64,000 bases of DNA from Solirubrobacter ginsenosidimutans. GTDB lineage: Bacteria > Actinomycetota > Thermoleophilia > Solirubrobacterales > Solirubrobacteraceae. The position numbers were made by a program, and so were the translations under genes. Every line of letters begins with the position of its first letter. Within the stretch, counting starts at the first letter, position 1. The DNA is taken from contig NZ_JAPDOD010000038.1 of the NCBI RefSeq assembly GCF_027587205.1, positions 1 to 64,000 on the forward strand. The letters run 5' to 3'. This document shows positions 49,925 to 59,179 of the stretch, one piece after another. Under the pieces are notes generated by a model. The model was given only the letters and a program-made list of their open reading frames with translations, was not told the origin of the DNA and did not search any database.

Positions 49925-51004
49925 TCAGTTCTCCTTCTTGTACAGGGGCTTTTCGCGAACCTCGGCGGAGCGCGTCCTGCCGCGGACGTCGATCTCGAAG
50001 GCGGTTCCGGGCTCGGCCTTGTCCACGGGGACATAGGCCATGCCGATGCCGATGTTCAGGCTGGGGCTCAGGGTGCCGGACGTGACCTCGCCGCCGCCGA
50101 TGATGCCGTTGCCCTGGCGGGCGATGCCGGGGCCGGTGATCACGAACGGGACGAGCTTCTCGGAGGGACCGTTGGCGCGGGCGACCTTGATCGCCTCGGC
50201 GCCGATGAAGCCGGTGTCCTCCTTCACGCACCAGCCCAGACCCGCCTCGATCGGCCCGCGGGTCTCCATCAGGTCGTTGCCGTAGAGGTGGAAGCAGACC
50301 TCCAGGCGCAGCGTGTCGCGCGCGCCGAGGCCGGCGGGCTTGGCGCCCGCGGCGACCACCGCGTCCCAGACCTTGGGCGCGTCGCCCGGGGCGACCAGGA
50401 GCTCGACCCCGTCCTCGCCGGTGTAACCCGTCCCGCACACGAGGACGTCCTTCGCGCCCGCGACGGTCAGCGTCGCCGTCTTGAAGCGCTTGGGCAGCTC
50501 GCCCTCGGTGAGGCCCGCGACGATCGTTCTGGCCTCAGGCCCCTGGACGGCGAGCATCGCGTAGTCGTGCAGGCGGTCGATGAGCGTCACGTCGAAGCCC
50601 TCGGAGTGGTTCTGGAACCACGCGAGGTCCTTCTCGTGGTTGGCCGCGTTGGTGACCGTCAGGTACCGATACGGCGAGAGGCGGTAGGTGAACAGGTCGT
50701 CCAGGACGCCCCCGTCCTCCTTGGTCAGCACGCTGTACTGCGCGCCGCCGTCGGTGAGCTTGGAGACGTCGTTGGAGAGGATCCGCTGCAGGAACCGCTC
50801 CGCGTCCGGCCCGGTGGTCTCGATCTCGCCCATGTGCGAGACGTCGAAGATCCCCGCGTGGCCGCGGACGTTGAGGTGCTCCTCCTTGATGCCCGCGTAC
50901 TGCACCGGCATCTCCCAGCCGGCGAACGGGACGAGCTTCGCCCCCGCGGCGACATGCTGGTCGTATAGCGGGGTCCGCTTGAGCGTCTCTGTACCTACGG
51001 CCAT
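49925..51004 (-). CDS. gcvT: aminomethyltransferase (glycine cleavage T protein)
   Basis: The 359-residue protein starts at ATG 51004. LYDQHVAAGAKLVPFAGWEMPVQY, GIFDVSHMGEIETTGPDAERFL and TGYTGEDGVELLV are conserved folate-binding regions, and the catalytic Asp is in FDVSHMG. It moves the aminomethyl carbon to tetrahydrofolate and releases ammonia. It is the first gene of the gcvT-H-PA-PB operon. Only about 75 bp separate it from a divergent gene, and no glycine riboswitch pair is visible there. Confidence 0.97.
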   Translation of the reverse strand: MAVGTETLKRTPLYDQHVAAGAKLVPFAGWEMPVQYAGIKEEHLNVRGHAGIFDVSHMGEIETTGPDAERFLQRILSNDVSKLTDGGAQYSVLTKEDGGVLDDLFTYRLSPYRYLTVTNAANHEKDLAWFQNHSEGFDVTLIDRLHDYAMLAVQGPEARTIVAGLTEGELPKRFKTATLTVAGAKDVLVCGTGYTGEDGVELLVAPGDAPKVWDAVVAAGAKPAGLGARDTLRLEVCFHLYGNDLMETRGPIEAGLGWCVKEDTGFIGAEAIKVARANGPSEKLVPFVITGPGIARQGNGIIGGGEVTSGTLSPSLNIGIGMAYVPVDKAEPGTAFEIDVRGRTRSAEVREKPLYKKEN

Positions 51005-51079
51005 GGGGCCGGGACCCTAGCGCGAGTGGTCCGGTGTGCGTAATGCAACTATTCTGCGCCGCCAGTGTTGGCCGGATTG

Positions 51080-52963
51080 ATGCGCAAGGACGCCGCGTTG
51101 CTGGTGGCGACGATCGTCGGACTGCTGGCCTTGCCGGCGGCCTCTGCGCGGGCAGGAACGTACGACGTCGTGGCGTGCAACACGGTCGGCGGCGACGGCG
51201 GCGGCATCAATCGTGCATGGACCGTTGAGCCGTACAACCGGGCAGGGAAGTCAACGCCGCCGGCATCGGCGTTCTCGATACCGCCGCTGGAGCGTTGCTC
51301 GACGCCGGCCGGCCTGACGATGGGCTCCGCCGCGGTCGCGCCGACCAATGTCCGCGTCGACGACGGCGCGGCGTTCGTCTTCCATGCGCCTGCCGACGCG
51401 ACGGTCAAGGACGTCACCTTCTGGCGCTTCACGCAGTCGCGCGCGACGAGCGCCGCCGTCGGCGCCCCGTACTGGGTATCGGTCGCGCGGGCGGGAACGT
51501 CTGCAGGCGGTGCCGTGGTGCTCGGCGGCACCTCGGGACCCGACTATTGCTCGGGCGCAACCTTGATCTATCCGGCCTATTGCGGCCGAGGGGTCAACGG
51601 CTTCGGAACGGGCAGTGTCAGCTCGACCTACACCGCCGTCGGGCAGCCCGTCGTCTCCCTCGGCATCGAGTGTGCGGCGGCCGCGACCACCGCGACCTGC
51701 CCGACCGCGAACGCTGACGGCCCGCACGCCGGCGTGCAGTTTCAGGGTGCCAAGGTCACGGTCGAGGACACAGTCGCACCCGAGCTGGCCCTCTCGAGCC
51801 CGCTCGACGGCTGGCGACGTCCCACCGATGCGTTCACCGCCACGGGCACAGACGCCAGCGGCATTCGCCTCACCCGCATGATCCTCGATGGCGCGGAGCG
51901 GGTGTCCCAAGCCGCTGAGTGCGACTACCACCTCCCCGCCCCGTGCCCGACGCAGTCCGCTCTGGCGTACGACCTCACGGGCGTCATCGATGGTCGCCAT
52001 GCGCTCACGACGATCGTGCAGGACACTGCCGGGAACGTCACCCGCGCGGACCGCACCGTCGATGTCGATGGGACGCCTCCGGTGATCGCCGAGGCTCCGG
52101 TGAGCGGGCGGACGATCACGGCGCTGCTCTCGGATGCGTCGTCCGGCGTCGCCGGCGGGACGATCGAGATCCGCGGCAAGCGCGACGCGCCGTTCCTCGC
52201 GCTTCCGACGACGCTGCGCGGCGGCAAGCTGGTTGCCACGGTGCCGAAATCGGTGAAGGGCAGCTACGGCATCCGCGTGTCGGCGACGGACAACGCCGGC
52301 AACGCGATCGCGTCGCTCGTGACCTCGATGAGCCTGAGCACCCGCATCGGGAGCGGGCACGCGCGCAAGGTCCAGGACGCCCGCGCGACCGTCGGCTACG
52401 GCCGCGCGGTCACCGTCCTCGGCCGGCTCACGTCCACCGACGGCGCTCCGGTCGCGGGTCAGCCGATCGTGCTCAACGGCATTCAGCACCGCGCCGGCGC
52501 GACCTCGTCGCAGGTGGCGACCGCGACCACCGACGCCGACGGCCGCTTCTCGGTGACGCTCCCGGCCGGCCCGAGCCAGCGGCTGACCGTCGTCTATCCG
52601 GGTGCGGCGGGGATGCTCACCCGCACCCGCGAGGTCGCACTCCGCGTCCCGGCCAGCGCGACGATCCGCGCGTCGAAGGTCCGGCTCTCCGGCGCCGGCT
52701 CGGTCCGCTTCTCCGGTCGCCTGCGCATGCTCGGCACCTCGCTGCCGCCCGGCGGCAAGATCGTCGACCTCCAGGCTTCCCAGAACGGCCGCTGGACGAC
52801 GGTCGACGCCGTCCGCGCCAGCGGTCGCGACGGCGCCTGGCACGCCGTCGCCCACTTCCGCGGCAACGCGGGCCGCTTCCCGATCCGCCTGCGCATCCGC
52901 CGCGAAGCGTTGTTCCCGTATGAGCTCGGGTACTCCGCCTCCGTGGTCATCACCGTCCGCTGA
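51080..52963 (+). CDS. secreted repeat protein with Ig-like and Rossmann-free beta domains (paralogue A)
   Basis: The 627-residue protein starts at ATG 51080 (RKDAALLVATIVGLLALPA signal); a GTG at 51065 is possible. The mature N terminus is AGTYDVVACN. A jelly-roll-like first domain (about 30-215) with four Cys is followed by Ig-like domains containing DGWRRPTD, GRTITALLSDASSGVAGG and SATDNAGNAIASL. A carboxypeptidase-regulatory-like domain (GQPIVLNG ... TTDADGRFSVTLPAGPS) follows, and the C terminus ends PIRLRIRREALFPYELGYS. Function is unknown; surface adhesion or matrix structure is a guess. It is duplicated by the next gene. Confidence 0.85.
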   Translation: MRKDAALLVATIVGLLALPAASARAGTYDVVACNTVGGDGGGINRAWTVEPYNRAGKSTPPASAFSIPPLERCSTPAGLTMGSAAVAPTNVRVDDGAAFVFHAPADATVKDVTFWRFTQSRATSAAVGAPYWVSVARAGTSAGGAVVLGGTSGPDYCSGATLIYPAYCGRGVNGFGTGSVSSTYTAVGQPVVSLGIECAAAATTATCPTANADGPHAGVQFQGAKVTVEDTVAPELALSSPLDGWRRPTDAFTATGTDASGIRLTRMILDGAERVSQAAECDYHLPAPCPTQSALAYDLTGVIDGRHALTTIVQDTAGNVTRADRTVDVDGTPPVIAEAPVSGRTITALLSDASSGVAGGTIEIRGKRDAPFLALPTTLRGGKLVATVPKSVKGSYGIRVSATDNAGNAIASLVTSMSLSTRIGSGHARKVQDARATVGYGRAVTVLGRLTSTDGAPVAGQPIVLNGIQHRAGATSSQVATATTDADGRFSVTLPAGPSQRLTVVYPGAAGMLTRTREVALRVPASATIRASKVRLSGAGSVRFSGRLRMLGTSLPPGGKIVDLQASQNGRWTTVDAVRASGRDGAWHAVAHFRGNAGRFPIRLRIRREALFPYELGYSASVVITVR

Positions 52964-52994
52964 ACCGCGGGCGAAGCGGGTACTTCGCTCGCAC

Positions 52995-54824
52995 GTGCGC
53001 AGGACCTTGACCTTCATCTTCGTCGTCATGGCGCTCTTCGCGCTCGCGCCTGCGCGGGCGGAGGCGGGTACGTATGACGTGGTCGCCTGCAACGCGCCGG
53101 GGGCGAATGGGGTCAATCACTCGTGGACGCCGAACCTGGACTTCGCGGCCAACCTCGGGCCCCAGCCCGGTCTGGTCGCGTTCGACACCGACTGCGCCGA
53201 TGGTCTCGTGGCGGTCACCGCAACCGGCCGGCAGCGGGCGAACTACCTGTCGGGAGGCTCGTTCAACTTCGTGGCGCCATCGGGGACGACGATCGTGGCG
53301 CTGCAGGCCAGTCGTTTTCTCCACGGCGAGGCGATGGCAGACGATCCCGCAACGCCGGAGCCTGACGGCGGTCGCTGGGATCTCTACCTCCAAGACGCGA
53401 CCGGGTCGCTCGTGGGTGGCGTGTTCGGGAAGGAGCAGTGCAAGCCGTCACCCGGCTTTCCGTGCACGATCGGAGTTCCTTCCGGAGCGGAGACCGGCGT
53501 CATCCAGGTCGCGACGAGCTCGCTCAAATGGGGCGTGCTCTGCGGCGGAGACACGCTGCAGTTCTGCTACACGAGCAATGGGTCATCGCCGCAGGCACAA
53601 TTCGTCCTCTACGGCGCGACGGTCAAGCTTCAGGACGACTCAGCGCCCGTCGCATCGCTCGGAGGAGATCTCGTGACGTCGGACGGTTGGCGACGGCCGA
53701 CGGACTCGCTGGTTTGGTCGGCCTCCGACAACGCGGGCATCCGGTCGGGACAACTCCTGGTCGACGGGGCGCCGGCGTCCAGGGCCGACTCGGCCTGCGA
53801 CGCGACACGGCCGGTGCCTTGCCCCAACGTCGCGACCACGCCGATCGGTCTCGGCCCAGTCGGCGATGGGCGGCACGAGCTCAAACTCGTCGTCGATGAC
53901 TCCGCCGGGAATGCGACGACGGTGACGAAGTCGATCCAACTCGATGGCACCGCCCCGACCGTCACGCTGACGCGCGCGAGCGGGAAGACGATCACGCTGG
54001 CGGTCTCGGACGCCGCGTCCGGCGTCGCCTCCGGAACGGTCTCGGTGCGCAACTCGGTCGGTGAGCCGTTCCGCGCGCTTCCGACGACGCTGGCGAACGG
54101 CCGGTTGACCGCGAAGCTCGATCGAGGGAGCGCGGCGCGGGTCGGCATCCGGGTCAGCGTGAGTGACAATGCGGGCAATGTCACCGACGGCGAGCTGAGC
54201 GAGATGTCACTCCGCGTCGGTGGACAGGCGCTGCGGGGCGGTGCGGCGTCGATCGCGTATGGCCGGACGGCGACGTTCCGCGGCCAGATCACGACCCGAG
54301 ACGGGCAGCCCCTGGGCGGGCAGGCGATCGCGGTCAACCAGACGCTCCGGACGTCCGGTGCCGTGCCGACCGTCGCCGGCACGGTCGCGACCGACGCGAA
54401 GGGCCGCTTCTCCTATCGCGCCCCCGCCGGGCCGAGCCGGCAACTGCAGTTCGCCTTCGCCGGGAGCCCTGGTCTCGCGCCGCTCGCCCGCACGGCACAG
54501 CTGCGCGTGCGCGCGTCCAGCACGATCCATGCGTCGCGGCGGACGCTCGACGGCGGCGGCCGCGTGCGCTTCTCCGGCCGTCTCGGTCTGCGTGGCGCGA
54601 CGGTGCCGCGGTCGGGCAAGCTCGTCGACCTGCAGGCGTTCGACGGCGGGCGCTGGCGCACGTTCGCCACCGCACGCGCCCGCGGGTCGAAGGGCGCATG
54701 GGCGTCGACGTACCGGTTCGCCGGCCGGACCGGTCGCTACCCGATCCGCCTGCGCATCCGCCGCGAGGACGTCTTCCCGTATGACCTCGGTTACTCGAGG
54801 TCCGTCGTCGTGCGCGTCAGGTGA
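52995..54824 (+). CDS. secreted repeat protein (paralogue B of the preceding gene)
   Basis: The 609-residue protein is taken from GTG 52995, which directly precedes a short signal peptide (TLTFIFVVMALFALAPARAEA). It begins AGTYDVVACN like paralogue A. It has a lectin-like first domain (GTTIVALQASRFLHGEA), then the same Ig-like series (DGWRRPTDSLVWSASDNAG, GKTITLAVSDAASGVASG) and the same regulatory-like and C-terminal domains (YPIRLRIRREDVFPYDLGYS). The first domains differ much more than the rest, suggesting a shared stalk with different heads. It starts 31 bp after paralogue A and overlaps the next gene by four bases. Confidence 0.85.
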   Translation: MRRTLTFIFVVMALFALAPARAEAGTYDVVACNAPGANGVNHSWTPNLDFAANLGPQPGLVAFDTDCADGLVAVTATGRQRANYLSGGSFNFVAPSGTTIVALQASRFLHGEAMADDPATPEPDGGRWDLYLQDATGSLVGGVFGKEQCKPSPGFPCTIGVPSGAETGVIQVATSSLKWGVLCGGDTLQFCYTSNGSSPQAQFVLYGATVKLQDDSAPVASLGGDLVTSDGWRRPTDSLVWSASDNAGIRSGQLLVDGAPASRADSACDATRPVPCPNVATTPIGLGPVGDGRHELKLVVDDSAGNATTVTKSIQLDGTAPTVTLTRASGKTITLAVSDAASGVASGTVSVRNSVGEPFRALPTTLANGRLTAKLDRGSAARVGIRVSVSDNAGNVTDGELSEMSLRVGGQALRGGAASIAYGRTATFRGQITTRDGQPLGGQAIAVNQTLRTSGAVPTVAGTVATDAKGRFSYRAPAGPSRQLQFAFAGSPGLAPLARTAQLRVRASSTIHASRRTLDGGGRVRFSGRLGLRGATVPRSGKLVDLQAFDGGRWRTFATARARGSKGAWASTYRFAGRTGRYPIRLRIRREDVFPYDLGYSRSVVVRVR

Positions 54825-55144
54825 GCGGGACTCGCCGGGTCTTCGAGGTGTGTCTCGGCGTCGCGACGCTGCTGCCGATCCCGATCTTCCTCACCTTCGT
54901 CGTCTTACTCATCGCCTCACCGCCGGCCGACGGTGAGTTCCCGGTCGCGGCGCTCATCCTGATGCTCCTGTGGACGATGGTGAACTTTGTGCCGGCGATC
55001 ATCCTCGCCGTCGACGCCAACCAGGACCGTTCACTCAGTGACACCCAGCGCACGACCTGGACCATCCTGCTGGTCGTCTTCGGTGGATTCGTCACACCGG
55101 TCTATTACTGGACGCGACGCTGGCCGCGTGTGACTCACAGCTAG
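54821..55144 (+). CDS. small membrane protein, unknown function
   Basis: The 107-residue protein starts at a GTG overlapping the TGA of paralogue B (GTGA). It has three hydrophobic segments (about 9-31, 41-64, 78-98), with VYYWTRRWPRV at the C terminus, the layout of phospholipase D nuclease-like/PLDc_N short membrane proteins. Function is not known. Coupling to paralogue B suggests co-expression. The last four bases overlap the convergent GGDEF gene. Confidence 0.75.
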   Translation: MSGTRRVFEVCLGVATLLPIPIFLTFVVLLIASPPADGEFPVAALILMLLWTMVNFVPAIILAVDANQDRSLSDTQRTTWTILLVVFGGFVTPVYYWTRRWPRVTHS

Positions 55145-57078
55145 GAGAGCACGAAGGGCACGGCGTGCGGTGAGGCCGTGGCGGTGAAGGCGGCGACGAC
55201 CCTCGGGTCGAACCGCGTACCCGCCCCGCGCTGCAGTTCCGCGAGCGCCTCGGTGGGTGTGCGGTCGGCGCTCATCGCTTCCAGCGCGTCAGCGACGGCG
55301 ACGATGCGTGCGCCGAGGGGGATCTCCTCGCCCGCGCGGCCGTTCGGGAAGCCGCTCCCGTCCCAGCGCTCGTGGACGGCGCCGATCAGGTGCGCGGCGG
55401 GGGCGAGGGCGGGGGTCGCGGCGACCATGCGCTCGCTGGCGAGGGCGATGTCGTCGGGGCTCGAGCCCGACGGGAGCATCAGCCGGCCGGCCTCGTGCAG
55501 CTCCGCGGCGAGGCGGACGGTCTCGCGCTCGTCCTGGCCGAGGCCGAGGTGCTGCGCGGCGGAGTCGACGAGGGCGGCGACGGCGCGGGCGTGGCGGGTG
55601 GTCTCGGGGTCGCGGGCGGCGAGGACGCTCAGGAGCGCCTCCTTGACCTGGCGCGACGGCGAGGCGCGGCCCGCGTGCTTCTGGGCGTACATGCGCTGGT
55701 CGGCGATCCGCAGCGCCTCGGCCGCGTCGGTCGCCTCGCCCGGCACGGCGATCGAGCCGTAGGAGCAGCCGATCCAGAAGCCGTCGCCGTGCTCGCTCAG
55801 CGCGAGGGCGGCGCCGTCGAGCAGCTCGACCCGGTCCTGGCCGGCGTGGAGCGTGAACAGCGCGCAGAACTCGTCGCCGCCCATCCGGAAGACGGTGCCG
55901 CGGGTGCCGAGGTACTTGCGCAGGTTCGCGCCGAGGCGGGTGAGGAGGATGTCGCCCGCGGGATGGCCGAAGGTGTCGTTGTAGTGCTTGAAGCCGTCGA
56001 GGTCGAACATGGCGAGGACGAGCGGGGAGTCGTCGCGGGCCTCGGCGAAGGCCTCGTCCAGCGCGACCGTCAGAGCGCGGCGGTTGCCGAGACCGGTCAG
56101 CGCGTCCGTCATCGCCTCGTCGCGGGACGCGCGCAGGATCCGGACGTTCTGGCGGAACGTCATCGTCAGCCGGATCATCACGAAGACGAGCGCGGCGGCG
56201 GCGAGGCCGACGGCGAGCGGGTTGAGCGAGACGAGCGAGCCGTAGACGAGCAGCTCGAGCGCGATCGCGCCGGAGGCGAGCGGCGCCGCGATCAGGCGCA
56301 GCGAGTCACCCGCGCAGCGGACGCGGCGCAGCGGCACCGGCTGCCAGGCGGCGACGGCGATCATCACCAGCCCGCCCCACCAGCCCGCGTCGAACCAGCC
56401 GCCCGCCTCGTAGACGCCCTCCGCGGTGCGCACGAGGTACATCGAGTCGGCGAACCAGAAGAGCAGGATGCCGCCGGTCAGCAGCGCCCAGGTGCGATCG
56501 ACGCGCCAGCCCGTGCTCGCGAGGGCGCCCACGGCGACGGCGGCGAGGATCAGATCCGTGACCGGATAGGCCAGCGAGGTGACGACCGAGGCGACGTCGC
56601 CGGAGGCGTGGTCGAGGACCGTCTGGAAGACGATCGCGGCGCTCAGGGCGGCGACGGCCAGCGCGGTCGCGATGCCGTCGACGAGCAGCGCCGGAGTGAA
56701 CTTCGCGCGTCCGCGGACGAGGAAGATCATGCCCGCGAAGGTCGCGACCGGGAAGACGAGGTAGCCGATGTCGGCGGGCGAGGGGATCGGCGGCGCGCTC
56801 TCATCCCAGAGCACGGCCGTGTAGTAGATCTCGCCGAACGTCCAGCCGAGGACTCCGAGGCCGATCAGCAGCCACGCGGTGCGCTCGACGCGGACGGTGG
56901 CGGCGCGCAGCAGGCAGGCGCCGGCGGCGATCAGGAGCACGACGTCGTGGGCGAAGCGGGAGCTCAGCGGGCCGAGCGAGATCCCGTCGAAGCCGACCAC
57001 GCGGACCTCGTGGACACCCAGCCAGACCGCGCACGCCACGAGGGCGAAGAACAGAGACCTGCGCGGCTGGACACTCAC
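55141..57078 (-). CDS. membrane diguanylate cyclase with degenerate HD-GYP-like domain
   Basis: The 645-residue protein has about nine membrane helices (8-300), then GGDEF (DALTGLGNRRALT at 325-337; active motif GGDEF 400-404; MFDLDGFKHYND 357-368). The C-terminal domain resembles HD-GYP: H496 (RHARAVAAL), LHEAGRLML (527-535, HE where HD is expected) and VHERWDGSGFPNG (568-580). The cyclase half looks active and lacks an RxxD inhibitory site five residues upstream. The phosphodiesterase half has lost its HD aspartate and may be regulatory only. It would make cyclic di-GMP in response to a membrane signal. No partner gene is adjacent. Confidence 0.9.
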   Translation of the reverse strand: MSVQPRRSLFFALVACAVWLGVHEVRVVGFDGISLGPLSSRFAHDVVLLIAAGACLLRAATVRVERTAWLLIGLGVLGWTFGEIYYTAVLWDESAPPIPSPADIGYLVFPVATFAGMIFLVRGRAKFTPALLVDGIATALAVAALSAAIVFQTVLDHASGDVASVVTSLAYPVTDLILAAVAVGALASTGWRVDRTWALLTGGILLFWFADSMYLVRTAEGVYEAGGWFDAGWWGGLVMIAVAAWQPVPLRRVRCAGDSLRLIAAPLASGAIALELLVYGSLVSLNPLAVGLAAAALVFVMIRLTMTFRQNVRILRASRDEAMTDALTGLGNRRALTVALDEAFAEARDDSPLVLAMFDLDGFKHYNDTFGHPAGDILLTRLGANLRKYLGTRGTVFRMGGDEFCALFTLHAGQDRVELLDGAALALSEHGDGFWIGCSYGSIAVPGEATDAAEALRIADQRMYAQKHAGRASPSRQVKEALLSVLAARDPETTRHARAVAALVDSAAQHLGLGQDERETVRLAAELHEAGRLMLPSGSSPDDIALASERMVAATPALAPAAHLIGAVHERWDGSGFPNGRAGEEIPLGARIVAVADALEAMSADRTPTEALAELQRGAGTRFDPRVVAAFTATASPHAVPFVLS

Positions 57079-57123
57079 ACCTCCAGGTATCGGCGTATTG
57101 GACGCCGATCCTTTAGCGGTGCG

Positions 57124-58197
57124 TCAGCGAAGGAACGGCGGGATGTCGAGATCGTCGTCGCGGATGACGAGCGAATCGCGCTGGCGATCGTCGATCCGCG
57201 GGCCGCGGTCGCGCGGCGGGCGGGCCCGTTCCTCGCGGGCGGCGCGCACGCCGCCGTGGTCGAAGCCGGTGGCGATCACCGTGACGCGGATGTCGTCGCC
57301 CATCGCCTCGTCGATCACGGCGCCGAAGATGATGTTGGAGTTCGCGTCGGCGGCGGAGTGGATCAGCTCGGCGGCCTCGTTGACCTCGAACAGGCCGAGG
57401 TCGCGACCACCGGTGATGTTGAGCAGGATGCCGGTGGCGCCCTCGACGGACTCCTCCAGCAGCGGACTCGAGATCGCCTGCTTGGCGGCCTCACTCGCCC
57501 GCGACTCGCCGTTGGCGGTGCCGATGCCCATCAGCGCGGACCCGGCGTTGGCCATGATCGTGCGGACGTCGGCGAAGTCGAGGTTGATCAGGCCCGGGAT
57601 CGTGATCAGGTCCGTGATGCCCTGGACGCCCTGGCGCAGGACGTTGTCGGCCTCGCGGAACGCGTCGAGGATGCTCGTGCGGCGCTCGACCATCGCGAGC
57701 AGCTTCTCGTTCGGGATCACGATCAGCGTGTCGACCATCTCGCGCAGGCGGTCGATGCCCTCCTGCGCCTGGCGGCCGCGCTGGGAGCCCTCGAAGGAGA
57801 ACGGGCGCGTGACCACACCCACGGTGAGCGCACCGATCTCGTTCTTGGCGATCTCGGCGATCACCGGCGCGGCGCCCGTACCGGTGCCGCCCCCCTCCCC
57901 TGCCGTGACGAACACCATGTCCGCGCCCTTGAGCGCCTCCTTGATGTCGTCGCGTGACTCGGCCGCCGCGCCTTGGCCGATCTGCGGGTTGGCGCCCGCG
58001 CCGAGCCCCTTGGTGAGGTTCGCGCCGATGTGCAGCTTGAGGTCCGCATCCGTCATCTGGAGCGCCTGCGCGTCCGTGTTGGCGGCAATGAACTCCACGC
58101 CGGACAGGCCGGCGTCGATCATCCGGTTTACGGCATTGGTTCCACCGCCGCCGACGCCGACGACCTTGATGACTGCGAGATAACCGCTGGCTTCCAT
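57124..58197 (-). CDS. ftsZ: cell division tubulin FtsZ
   Basis: The 357-residue GTPase has [14 protein letters not shown] at the N terminus, the tubulin signature [13 protein letters not shown] and NTDAQAL. A short Arg-rich linker is followed by the C-terminal peptide DLDIPPFLR, which binds FtsZ partners. The linker is only about 40 residues, at the short end for actinobacteria. It is separated from ftsQ by 145 bp holding its own promoter. No ftsA gene precedes it. Confidence 0.98.
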   Translation of the reverse strand: MEASGYLAVIKVVGVGGGGTNAVNRMIDAGLSGVEFIAANTDAQALQMTDADLKLHIGANLTKGLGAGANPQIGQGAAAESRDDIKEALKGADMVFVTAGEGGGTGTGAAPVIAEIAKNEIGALTVGVVTRPFSFEGSQRGRQAQEGIDRLREMVDTLIVIPNEKLLAMVERRTSILDAFREADNVLRQGVQGITDLITIPGLINLDFADVRTIMANAGSALMGIGTANGESRASEAAKQAISSPLLEESVEGATGILLNITGGRDLGLFEVNEAAELIHSAADANSNIIFGAVIDEAMGDDIRVTVIATGFDHGGVRAAREERARPPRDRGPRIDDRQRDSLVIRDDDLDIPPFLR

Positions 58198-58268
58198 GAG
58201 AGATTCCGTCCGTGCCTCTAGTTAGGGTCGAGCGTTTTAGCACGCTCACTGACCGGGCGGATTACCGC

Positions 58269-58298
58269 AAGGTACGGGGATTTCGTTCCCAATGTCAA
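58269..58298 (-). promoter_or_regulatory. probable ftsZ promoter
   Basis: Minus-strand TTGACA (58298-58293), an 18-bp spacer, then TACCTT (58274-58269), with ATG about 70 bases downstream. A small hairpin (GAGCG-N8-CGCTC, 58231-58248) lies in the leader. Confidence 0.6.
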
Positions 58299-58342
58299 CG
58301 AGAACGAACCGCCGCAAAGATCGTTGCAGAATGCCAAAGTCT

Positions 58343-59143
58343 CTACCCTTGGTTGAGAGTTGGGCTATTCTGAGCCTCAGGTTGAGGGTTCGGGTTATCG
58401 GCCTCCGGGTCGATCGGCGCGAGCCCTCCTGCGGCCACCCGCCCCGGAATCCGGAGGTCCAAATAGGTGGCGCCTGCAGCGGAGCTCTCGGCGAGGACGC
58501 GTGCGGCGGCAATCCACTTCGCGCGCGCGTCAGAGGCTGAACCGAACACCAGTTCGGGGCCATTCTTAAGCGTCACGACGATGCCCTTCCCGTTGACGAC
58601 GAGCGCATTCGAGCGTCGAAGGAGGACATCGGGTGCGGCGCCCGCGATCTTGAGCGCGCCAAGCGCGCGGTGGTCGGTGAGCTTCGGCCCGACCGCGCCG
58701 GCGTCGAGCGTGAGGCTCGGCAGGTCGCGCTCGGCGGTCACGCCACGCAGGACGATGCCGTCGCCCGTGACCGGGATCCGCTCCTCCCCCTTGGTCGCCA
58801 GAGCGGCCACGGGCTGACGCTCGATCACCTGGATCGAGAGCTTGTGCGGGAAGTCGGAGCGGACCTTCAGCGACTCGACCGAGGTCAGGTTCGCGGTCGC
58901 TTCCTTCAGCGCCTGCGGCTGCACGTGGAGCGTGGTCATATCGAGCCCCGCGCTCGTGAGCGCGGCCTTGACCTGCTCGCCGTCGGACGCGGTCACGCCC
59001 GTGATCTGCACGTCGCGGACCGCGACGAGGCTGGAATCGCGCAGCCACATCCACCCGCCGCTCGCGAACGCGAGCACGAGGATGAGGCCGACGGCGAGGC
59101 GCAACAGGCGCCGGCCGCGGCGGGTGACGGTCATGGCGACCAT
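58343..59143 (-). CDS. ftsQ: cell division protein FtsQ
   Basis: The 266-residue bitopic protein has a basic N terminus (TVTRRGRRLLR), one membrane helix (about 15-33), a POTRA domain (VAVRDVQITGVTASDGEQVKAAL) and the beta domain (DFPHKLSIQVIERQPVAAL). An acidic Pro/Asn-rich tail follows (DPEADNPNPQPEAQN). It links cytoplasmic and external divisome parts. It sits between murC (37 bp) and ftsZ, without murB or ddl. ATG 59134 is an alternative start. Confidence 0.93.
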   Translation of the reverse strand: MVAMTVTRRGRRLLRLAVGLILVLAFASGGWMWLRDSSLVAVRDVQITGVTASDGEQVKAALTSAGLDMTTLHVQPQALKEATANLTSVESLKVRSDFPHKLSIQVIERQPVAALATKGEERIPVTGDGIVLRGVTAERDLPSLTLDAGAVGPKLTDHRALGALKIAGAAPDVLLRRSNALVVNGKGIVVTLKNGPELVFGSASDARAKWIAAARVLAESSAAGATYLDLRIPGRVAAGGLAPIDPEADNPNPQPEAQNSPTLNQG

Positions 59144-59179
59144 TGGCGCAGAGCTTCGACCCCGTTCCGCCGGTCCCTT

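Noticed and set aside
51005..51079. Glycine riboswitch upstream of gcvT
   Set aside because: Only about 75 bp to the divergent gene, and no tandem aptamer pattern was seen.
55372..57957. 861-codon plus-strand frame across the GGDEF and ftsZ genes
   Set aside because: Crosses two clear minus-strand genes and shows shadow composition.
58231..58248. Terminator in the ftsQ-ftsZ gap
   Set aside because: Stem is only 5 bp with a large loop and lies downstream of the ftsZ promoter, so termination there is unlikely.
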